Shown one piece after another: positions 23,031 to 29,266 of a stretch of 29,266 bases of DNA. This DNA comes from Candidatus Aerophobota bacterium (GTDB lineage: Bacteria; Aerophobota; Aerophobia; Aerophobales; B3-G15), in contig JAUWZM010000032.1 in NCBI GenBank assembly GCA_030615365.1, positions 1 through 29,266 of the forward strand. The letters run 5' to 3'. How positions within the stretch are numbered: the first letter of the stretch is position 1; every line of letters begins with the position of its first letter. The position numbers and the translations under genes were made by a program. The notes beneath the pieces are model-generated. The model was not told the origin of the DNA, searched no databases, and worked only from the letters and a program-made list of their open reading frames with translations.

Positions 23031-25801
23031 TTATCTCTGCACTCCTGCATCCCATTTTCTACTGGTCCTTTTAAAGATAGACCTACTGTAAAAATCTCAA
23101 AAGGATTAACCTTTATAGAAATTGAATCATTAGACTCAGTGTTTACCGAAATAGACTCTATTGGCTCTTCATTCAGCTTTAGTTTCTTTGCTTCAACAAT
23201 TGGTCTAAAAGTCTTTATCGATCCTTCAGCTACTTTTCCGGTAATGTTGTACAATCGAACTACTATAGTGCTGTTTTCCTCAGCCTTTTTTATAGCACTT
23301 ATTACTAAACTTTCCGGAGTTACCGATATGAAACTTAGCTCCTCTGGCAACTGTCCAGCACAATCTTTGGTCATCACTATCCTTGGTGATGCTCCAAACT
23401 GATAGGTTGATTGGAGTGACCTGACGAGTAACTCAAATGTTTTCTTGTCTGGCACTAAAGAACGCTTTTTTGCCATTACTACCTTTGGCGATGCTACGAA
23501 CTGATGGGCCAGTTGATAGGTCCTGGCTGACTGATAGGTTCCTGTATGTGGTACTAAAGAATACTCAAAAGTATTCTTTCCCATTGATTGAGCACCAGGT
23601 GTCGGTACTGGTGGGCCAGCAGGTCCCTGACGGGTTTTTAGATCAGTTTTAGAGAGCTGGCCTATACACCTTAGTAAAGTAAGTGCTATATTGATGCCAT
23701 CCCCCTTACTCTTAAATGCCTCATACTCTGGTATCCCTTTGTTGATTAAGGTAAGCCCGCGTCTGCCATCATTTATATCTGTAAATGTTTGCTGCGGATA
23801 TATTGCCATTGGCTCCTCTCGCTGTTCGAATCCAGCCCTCATATCCTTAAGAAACTGATCTGAAGGGGATGTCTTGTCTATTTGAACGGGATGCTCGATG
23901 ACTCCAAAATGGGACTCTGCATGAGAGCGATCTGTATGGATGGGTGTGGGGAAGATTACCCGTAAGCGATGATCCTTAGCTTTGTTTACTATTTCTGTTT
24001 TAATGTCAATTCGCTTTATGCCGGCATAGAGGGTTACAAAGCTTGTAATAGGGCATACTGCACACCTATTATCCCTTCTCTTATCACCATCTACAAGGGA
24101 AAGGGGTAAAGACAACTCTGTTTTTATCTCAAAAGTTATTCGAAGAGGGCCATTTTCTATCTTTCTTACCCGGGCCTTTTGAGAGAGATTGGTGATAATA
24201 CGATCTTCCATGGGTGGGCTATAGGTGTATCCATCGCCGGCATCCCCGCCATCCTCAAATAAAAGACAATTCTTATAGGTAGTTTTAGATTCTTTATCCT
24301 GGATAGTTAGGGTTCCATTATCTTCAATTTTTACCTGGAAATAATCATTCTCAACACTGTTATCCTTTGAGCTAAGCAAGGGTAGAGAACGTAGAGCTTG
24401 TTGGGGAGTTTTTTCTTTCATGGACAAGCTATAGGCCCTGTAACCACAGGAAGGGAGGTTCTCTGCCAGAAAACACATCTTTATTCCACTCTGTGAGGTT
24501 TCTAAAATCTGGTGAGGGACAACGTTGCCATCAGGATCTTTCAATATAAAGGGTTTCTCTGTATTGTCAATTAAAACCGTGACAACCTCAGTCACTGACC
24601 AGCCCAGGCAGTTATAGGCGACAAGTGAAATCTCTCCTTTCGTGTTAATTTTATTGGTAATACTTATCAGAGCCTCTTTGGCAAACCACTGTCCGATTTG
24701 TTCAGACCAGTTATACCTGATGTTAATATCCTCATCGGTCTCATCAAGATGGGCACCACCAATATTATCATGCATATGATTTTGCAGAAGATACTTCCAT
24801 GCCAGCCATAGAGAACCTTTAGGATACTCTTTCCCTAAAACCCAGGCTAAAGTTGAAAATGGCTCAGTCCACTGTTCAAGAATTGTCTGCACATACACGT
24901 TTCTCTGTTTAATAGATGTTCGCGGAGAATAGGTAGTTGGAAGTACCCAGGTATATTTTGAACTTCTCAACTCTTCCTTAATTATCTCAAGATTAGAGGA
25001 GTCGTTTAAGTTACTTTTTACCAGTTGTATATACTCAGACAGAGTACCACAGATTATTTGACCATCATCTATCTCTTTATTTAAGTTCTTTATTATGTCT
25101 ATAATCTCTTCCTTAGGCTCTTTAACATAATCACCACCATCCATGATAATAATATTGGAAGTTGCTGAATGGGCGAGGAGGCTTTCTTTGAATTTTAAAA
25201 ATACTTCCTTGCTTTTCTGATAATCACCTATTACAGGGTTAACTGGCATCACATATGAATGCAGTAGCCAGATTCCCAGCACCTGTGTTCCATCAGGAGA
25301 TTGCCATATAAATTCAGTTTTTAGCTTATCATAGTCTCGCTTGCCGTGAAAACCTCTCCAGAAGACAAAGGAATCTATATCAAATCCCTTAAGAATTTGG
25401 GGCATTTGAACAATATGTCCATAGGCATCAGCATGATATCCTACTTTGGTCACTTTCCCTAATTCTTCTGCCAACTGGTGGCCAAGTATCAAATTGCGAA
25501 TAGTAGACTCAGGGCTCACCATAAACGCATCTTCCTCTAAATACCAGGGCCCTATTTCTAATCTACCACTTCTCACATATTCTTTAAGCTCTCCTCTGCG
25601 CTCAGGGTAAACTTTTAGGTATTTCTCAACAGCTAAGACCTGTCCATCAAGAGTAAATTTAAAATCTGGATTTCTTTTTAAAGTATCCAGGACTTTGTTC
25701 ATTAGTCTCACCAGTCTAATGCGGTCCTGTTGAAAAGTCACAAACCACTCACCTTCATGTGTATGGGGAACAATAACAGCTGTCCACTTTTTTGTTTTCA
25801 T
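23027..25801 (-). CDS. GH38 alpha-mannosidase with altered zinc motif
   Basis: A 924-residue retaining alpha-mannosidase-like enzyme of family GH38, cytoplasmic by absence of a signal peptide. Domain order is typical: the catalytic barrel (1-270) with Asp125 as nucleophile in YHADAYGHIVQMPQILKGF, the helical middle domain with QNHMHDNIGGAHLDET (zinc His and Asp region), then beta-sandwich domains. The N-terminal signature normally PHTHWDREW reads PHTHEGEW (residues 12-19), shorter by one residue, so the Asp that normally binds the zinc in His-x-Asp is not at its place. A 33-residue internal duplication lies near the C-terminus. TTGGAGAT is 5-7 nt before the ATG. It heads the sugar operon (GH38, ADH, mannitol-type dehydrogenase, ASST-like). 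A 527-nt gap lies upstream. Confidence 0.88.
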   Translation of the reverse strand: MKTKKWTAVIVPHTHEGEWFVTFQQDRIRLVRLMNKVLDTLKRNPDFKFTLDGQVLAVEKYLKVYPERRGELKEYVRSGRLEIGPWYLEEDAFMVSPESTIRNLILGHQLAEELGKVTKVGYHADAYGHIVQMPQILKGFDIDSFVFWRGFHGKRDYDKLKTEFIWQSPDGTQVLGIWLLHSYVMPVNPVIGDYQKSKEVFLKFKESLLAHSATSNIIIMDGGDYVKEPKEEIIDIIKNLNKEIDDGQIICGTLSEYIQLVKSNLNDSSNLEIIKEELRSSKYTWVLPTTYSPRTSIKQRNVYVQTILEQWTEPFSTLAWVLGKEYPKGSLWLAWKYLLQNHMHDNIGGAHLDETDEDINIRYNWSEQIGQWFAKEALISITNKINTKGEISLVAYNCLGWSVTEVVTVLIDNTEKPFILKDPDGNVVPHQILETSQSGIKMCFLAENLPSCGYRAYSLSMKEKTPQQALRSLPLLSSKDNSVENDYFQVKIEDNGTLTIQDKESKTTYKNCLLFEDGGDAGDGYTYSPPMEDRIITNLSQKARVRKIENGPLRITFEIKTELSLPLSLVDGDKRRDNRCAVCPITSFVTLYAGIKRIDIKTEIVNKAKDHRLRVIFPTPIHTDRSHAESHFGVIEHPVQIDKTSPSDQFLKDMRAGFEQREEPMAIYPQQTFTDINDGRRGLTLINKGIPEYEAFKSKGDGINIALTLLRCIGQLSKTDLKTRQGPAGPPVPTPGAQSMGKNTFEYSLVPHTGTYQSARTYQLAHQFVASPKVVMAKKRSLVPDKKTFELLVRSLQSTYQFGASPRIVMTKDCAGQLPEELSFISVTPESLVISAIKKAEENSTIVVRLYNITGKVAEGSIKTFRPIVEAKKLKLNEEPIESISVNTESNDSISIKVNPFEIFTVGLSLKGPVENGMQECRDK
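23370..23566 (-). repeat. Tandem 33-codon duplication inside GH38 gene
   Basis: Two adjacent units of about 97-99 nt (roughly 23566-23471 and 23465-23370). In protein they read SLVPHTG...ASPKVVMAKK and SLVPDKK...ASPRIVMTKD. The DNA copies are diverged, but conserved blocks such as the ASPxxVM codons and the GGYACTAAAGAA stretch on the plus strand are evident. The reading frame is kept. Confidence 0.65.
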
Positions 25802-26328
25802 TTATATCTCCAATTAGAGCATTATTTAGCCACCAAAAAACCAAGATTATTTGCTTTTCACCTCTCCTTTGGCCTTATTTTTAGTTTTTCGACTAACTTT
25901 TGTCCAAAACCAATTATATAACTATTTCTCAACTTAACAACTCCCCACTTCGGTTACATAGTTAGAGAGCTCTGAAAAATCCTTTTTCTTTTTGCTGCTC
26001 GGCGAAGTGTTTCCATAAGGCAGCGGTGATCAAGGCGGGTCTATGTGTTCAAATTTTTAGTTATCCTGCGACCTGATACATCGCCCATAAGAGCTACGGT
26101 ATAAAGATTAAGAGTAGAACTTAGCCGCAGGCGTCCGGAAAGCACCGAGCAAAGAGCAGCCTCAGACTTTTTTTTCAGAGCTCTCTAGTTATATGATTTA
26201 ACTCGAGCCAAATTAATTTACAGAAATCTTAGCACATAATCAGAAAATTGAACCATATCTCTTTAATCCTGCTGAATTTAGGTAGATCTGAAAATCTGTA
26301 CTACATCTACTGGACTACCAACTATGGA
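25802..26328. other. Intergenic gap between GH51 and GH38 genes
   Basis: 527 nt with no credible gene. It holds the leader of the GH38 operon (25802-25960, AT-rich; no strong promoter picked out) and the inverted-repeat element at 25964-26186. The remaining 140 nt next to the end of the GH51 gene show nothing. Confidence 0.6.
25964..26186. mobile_element. MITE-like or structured element with terminal inverted repeats
   Basis: A 223-bp element bounded by a perfect 16-bp inverted repeat, AGAGAGCTCTGAAAAA (25964-25979) and its complement (26171-26186). It is flanked on both sides by AGTT (25960-25963, 26187-26190), possibly a target duplication. Nested inside are further complementary pairs: GCTGCTC/GAGCAGC, GCTCGG (25997-26002)/CCGAGC (26145-26150) and CCTGCG (26065-26070)/CGCAGG (26126-26131). 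The interior is richer in GC than its surroundings and has no open frame. It could be a non-autonomous transposon or a folded RNA. Confidence 0.65.
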
Positions 26329-27828
26329 CTATCTTGCATGTAATTCAATTATCGTGCAGGAATGAGAAGGAAACGTATAGGTAAATCTATAGCCAGCGTT
26401 TTTAATCATTCCTGTTTTGATTTTAACCTTTTCAGGATTTTCAAAATTATTTGCCGCCATTACATCAGGCCCATTGAACTCATAAATTTTAGCCTCATTG
26501 GATGAGGAAAACCCATTCAGAACAACAGGGCAGTCTATCTCTTTTTCTTTATGATAGTTAATCACCGCTATATAGAGTGTATCCTCTTTTTCAGTGAGTG
26601 TAGCTGAGGCATCCAGATAGGGAACATTATGAACCTTACAGGTCTTATTAAACAATATTTTTCCTTCAATATCGTAGCGCTCTGACTGAACAAATGTATC
26701 AAGGGCAATAGTACCACTGTGTTTCACAAACAACTCAAAGACTCTATAGGTGGTAGTAAGATACAGTCCATGCTTTTCAGTGTGGATAGCTCCCAGTATG
26801 TTTACTGGCATAGAAAGATTAGCCATGGTTACTACGTTAGATAGCCTGTGCAGTACAATGAATGCCCCTGCAATAAACAATCCATCCTTTAAAACATTAT
26901 TTTTATCACATAAGGTAGCTGAAATCGGAAGAGCAGTCTGGTCCATAAAATTCCATTCGTCAACAGCAATTTTTATTTTTTCCTTTACAGCTGTTTGAGT
27001 TATATCTATCACTTTACTTAACATCTTTAAACTTTCTTCCAACCAATAAACAGAGGCTACTGTTTCATAGTAATCAGTCGAACCAAGATACTGATGATTA
27101 GAGATGTAGTCTATGTGCTGTCCGGCAGTTTTAATGACTTCCATATCCCATTTAATTACTTCTATATCCCGATCAGGAGTATCATCAGCTCCTACCCCTA
27201 TAATTTTTATAGCAGGATCTACTTTTTTCATAAACTGGGCATATTCCCTTAAAACTTCAGCATACTCTTTAGCTTTTCTATGGCCTACCTGCCAGGGTCC
27301 AAAATTCTCATTCCCCACTCCCCAGTATTTAACATTATAAGGCTCGGGATGACCGTATTTTCCTCTTAGCTTTGCGTAGTAGGTATTCGAGCTGCTATTG
27401 CAATACTCCAGCCAGTGTATAGCTTCATCTAAATTGCCCGTTCCTATGTTCACACAAATATAAGGCTCTGCTCCCACTGCCCGACAGTAAGCAATGAACT
27501 CATCGGTGCCAAATCTGTTTGTCTCTTCCACCTCCCAGGCAAGGTCAAATCGGACTGGTCTTTTATCCTTAGGACCAATGCCATCCTCCCAGTGATAGTC
27601 AGAGGCAAAGTTTCCTCCTGGCCAGCGCAGGACAGGGCACTTAATATTTTGCATTGCTTCTAAAGTGTCTTTTCTGAATCCATTCTTATCACTCAGAGGG
27701 GATCCTTCCTCGTATACTCCTCCGTAGATGCATCTTCCCATATGTTCGATAAAGTGCCCATAGATATTGGGATTTATTCTTCCAATCACTCTTTCCAGAT
27801 CAACTTTTATCTTGTAATTTTGCTTCAC
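26329..27828 (-). CDS. GH51 alpha-L-arabinofuranosidase
   Basis: A 499-residue retaining alpha-L-arabinofuranosidase of family GH51, cytoplasmic (no signal peptide), acting on arabino-oligosaccharides. The start reads GRINPNIYGHFIEHMG, followed by VLRWPGGNFASDYHW. The acid/base Glu174 lies in WGVGNENFG and the nucleophile Glu291 in VDEWNFMD. The C-terminal beta domain ends at SHSCTIIELHAR. Length is normal for the family (about 500). The start codon is GTG, with AGAGAG about 10 nt upstream; no ATG fits. It is the only gene between two gaps and is likely its own unit, though oriented with the neighbouring sugar genes. Confidence 0.92.
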   Translation of the reverse strand: MKQNYKIKVDLERVIGRINPNIYGHFIEHMGRCIYGGVYEEGSPLSDKNGFRKDTLEAMQNIKCPVLRWPGGNFASDYHWEDGIGPKDKRPVRFDLAWEVEETNRFGTDEFIAYCRAVGAEPYICVNIGTGNLDEAIHWLEYCNSSSNTYYAKLRGKYGHPEPYNVKYWGVGNENFGPWQVGHRKAKEYAEVLREYAQFMKKVDPAIKIIGVGADDTPDRDIEVIKWDMEVIKTAGQHIDYISNHQYLGSTDYYETVASVYWLEESLKMLSKVIDITQTAVKEKIKIAVDEWNFMDQTALPISATLCDKNNVLKDGLFIAGAFIVLHRLSNVVTMANLSMPVNILGAIHTEKHGLYLTTTYRVFELFVKHSGTIALDTFVQSERYDIEGKILFNKTCKVHNVPYLDASATLTEKEDTLYIAVINYHKEKEIDCPVVLNGFSSSNEAKIYEFNGPDVMAANNFENPEKVKIKTGMIKNAGYRFTYTFPSHSCTIIELHAR

Positions 27829-27987
27829 TTATTTTACTCTCTTTTGCATTCCTGGTATCGTCAAAGTTTAACCGCAGAGAATTGTAATTAGTGATGAGTA
27901 ATAAGGTTTTACACATTACGCATTACTTCTCACATCTTATATTTCCTCTGGACACTTAATGGTTCCATATTTTCTTTACTTGTTATG

Positions 27988-29103
27988 CTAATGCCAGGAT
28001 AACACTCTTTTGGGGTTTTCCACCAGAACTGTTTGAATATCTTTTTTCTCTATGGCTGGCCTTATTTTGCCTAAACCTAAGTGCTCGTCATTCAACATAC
28101 GAGGAACCACATATTCTAAAATATAAGAGTATCCCCAGCCCCCGTAGCTACGTAATTCAGTCTTATATGGAATATCCTGTGATACCAATAATTGTTTAAC
28201 ATAGCCACGTTTGATTAGCTCTGCAAAACAATTTATCCGATCTCGGTCACTGCCCCAGCCAATCTGGAATTGAGGAATATATAACTCATGGCCCCAGGTA
28301 TCGTATTCTACATAAATGCCTTTGTCTGCAATTTCACATGCATAGTCTACATTGGGCATTGTGCCATCAGAGTGGTCCATAATAATTCTATCAGGTTTAA
28401 CCCCTTCTTCTAAAAGGATATCTGCAGCCTCAAGTCCAGATTTAGAAAGAGCCCACTGTTGATGAATGGAAATGGGAGCCCCTGTTTCTTTTTGAGCTAT
28501 AGCGGCAGCTCGCAATACTTTTTTCTCATCAGGATGCATCCCTACATTAACTCCTAACTCTCCAATTATTCCGGCACGGATACCTGTTCCTTTACCCATC
28601 TCCATGGTTAAGTCCTGGATCAAGCCTTTTGCAAGCTCCTCAATACTACTTTTAGCAACATGGGGAGGATGCCATCTCTGCATATAATAGCCACATCCGG
28701 CAATAATATGAACTCCAGTAGCAGAGGAGATCATTTTCAGACCTATAGGATTATTGCCACCACCCGGGGTTACATCGCATATAGTGCCTCCCCCAGCCAT
28801 CTTAAAATACATAACTTCCTTTATAACAATTTCAGGATCTAAATCCGGTCGCAAGTTATCTGCATTACAGAAAGGGTCTCGACGGATGAGGTCAATATTT
28901 GTAATATCTATAGGAACATTCCGCAACCAGGGCCTGGGATTCCTATAATGAGGAAAAAATTCTCTCATTTTATCTTCACTTCCCCCCAAACCTAAGAAGA
29001 TATCAGTCCCAGAAAGATGCTCATGAGTTAACGTAACTCCAAGCTCATCTGGAGAAATTTCACCTAAAACCGTTACAACCTTACCAGTACTTGAATTAGA
29101 CAT
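27988..29103 (-). CDS. Phosphotriesterase-family metal-dependent hydrolase
   Basis: A 371-residue member of the phosphotriesterase (PTE/PHP) group of the amidohydrolase superfamily, a TIM barrel with a two-metal centre. Visible ligands are His27 and His29 (TLTHEHL), Glu182 (GIIGELGVN) at the place of the bridging carboxylated lysine (as in the E. coli PHP homologue), His214 (ISIHQQW), His244 (IIMDHSDG) and Asp310 (LLVSQDIPY). The C-terminus NPKRVLSWH fits the family. Bacterial members include lactonases and sugar-lactone hydrolases, which would suit the neighbouring glycan genes; true phosphotriesterase activity is not implied. AAGGAGA lies 7 nt before the ATG. A 159-nt gap without features separates it from the GH51 gene downstream. 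Confidence 0.87.
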   Translation of the reverse strand: MSNSSTGKVVTVLGEISPDELGVTLTHEHLSGTDIFLGLGGSEDKMREFFPHYRNPRPWLRNVPIDITNIDLIRRDPFCNADNLRPDLDPEIVIKEVMYFKMAGGGTICDVTPGGGNNPIGLKMISSATGVHIIAGCGYYMQRWHPPHVAKSSIEELAKGLIQDLTMEMGKGTGIRAGIIGELGVNVGMHPDEKKVLRAAAIAQKETGAPISIHQQWALSKSGLEAADILLEEGVKPDRIIMDHSDGTMPNVDYACEIADKGIYVEYDTWGHELYIPQFQIGWGSDRDRINCFAELIKRGYVKQLLVSQDIPYKTELRSYGGWGYSYILEYVVPRMLNDEHLGLGKIRPAIEKKDIQTVLVENPKRVLSWH

Positions 29104-29195
29104 ATTTTTCTCCTTTTATATTCTTGAGTATTGTCAAAAGTTCTTTAGTAATTTTCTTTTAAATTCTTTATTATCAAGTGTTTTAGTGAAATTGA

Positions 29196-29253
29196 CTTGC
29201 CTCCCCCCTACCTTTAAGGTAGGATTTGGTAAATCCACCAAAAAGGAGGCAAG
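29196..29253 (+). promoter_or_regulatory. Nested hairpins masking a ribosome binding site
   Basis: CTTGCCTCC (29196-29204) pairs perfectly with GGAGGCAAG (29245-29253). Between them lie two further perfect hairpins: CCTACCTT-T-AAGGTAGG (29207-29223) and GATTT-GGT-AAATC (29223-29235). The GGAGG of the outer stem is the ribosome binding site, 8 nt before ATG 29258, so the stem would hide it in mRNA. Insertion-sequence transposase genes often use such an arrangement to limit translation. Confidence 0.65.
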
Positions 29254-29257
29254 CCTA

Positions 29258-29266
29258 ATGAAAAAA
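29258..29266 (+). CDS. Start of a plus-strand gene cut by the window edge
   Basis: Only ATG and two lysine codons are inside the window. The perfect GGAGG 8 nt upstream makes it a real start. The hairpin-rich leader would suit a transposase, but the product cannot be determined here. Confidence 0.5.

Noticed and set aside
27870..27960. Imperfect inverted repeat of AGTGATGAGTAAT type between the GH51 and phosphotriesterase-family genes
   Set aside because: Low-complexity ATTAC/GTAAT words without a stable stem or T-run; not a convincing terminator or element.
1..29266. CRISPR arrays, tRNA or rRNA genes
   Set aside because: No regularly spaced repeats, cloverleaf-like segments or conserved rRNA stretches were noticed on either strand.

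Overview
The window reads as AT-rich chromosomal DNA from an uncultured diderm (outer-membrane) bacterium. An LptC-type lipoprotein supports the outer membrane. Sigma70-like promoters (TTGACA-N17-TAAAAT) and AGGAGG-type ribosome binding sites support a bacterial host, although the RNase HII resembles the archaeal subtype. I cannot name the phylum from sequence alone.

Layout. (1) Positions 1-1435 carry the minus-strand housekeeping pair rnhB-lptC and its promoter. (2) Positions 1484-14410 are a compact defence-like island with two convergent operons. The plus operon encodes a PLD/SNF2-type helicase (split by one in-frame TAA), a large Eco57I-like DNA methyltransferase, a SIR2-family protein and a 944-residue partner. 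The minus operon has three small genes, the last HEPN-like. (3) Positions 14411-15440 hold a truncated second copy of the rnhB 5' end followed upstream by an intact fumarase alpha-subunit gene with its promoter. The 132-bp rnhB/fum segment and the fum promoter are both duplicated at the left edge, so the island sits between two partial copies of a fum-rnhB locus that have lost complementary parts. (4) Positions 15469-17500 are a decay zone: a broken IS1595-type transposase, a scrap resembling the start of a DNA methylase, and a small minus-strand cluster of 2-3 genes of unknown role. (5) Positions 17500-29103 are a minus-strand sugar-metabolism region: a GH38 alpha-mannosidase, a zinc alcohol dehydrogenase, a mannitol-dehydrogenase-family enzyme, an arylsulfotransferase-like protein and an MFS transporter in one run, preceded by a GH51 arabinofuranosidase and a phosphotriesterase-family hydrolase. 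(6) The last 70 bases hold nested hairpins over a strong ribosome binding site and the first codons of a plus-strand gene cut by the window edge.

How the parts work together. In the island, tight translational coupling (ATGA overlap, 1-nt gap, 11-nt overlap) suggests that modification/restriction (helicase plus methylase) is produced together with a SIR2 NAD-targeting pair, perhaps as a second-line abortive response. In the carbohydrate region, extracellular or imported mannose/arabinose-containing glycans would be cut by GH38 and GH51, sugars or polyols oxidised by the two dehydrogenases, and substrates imported by the MFS protein. No rRNA, tRNA or CRISPR array was seen.
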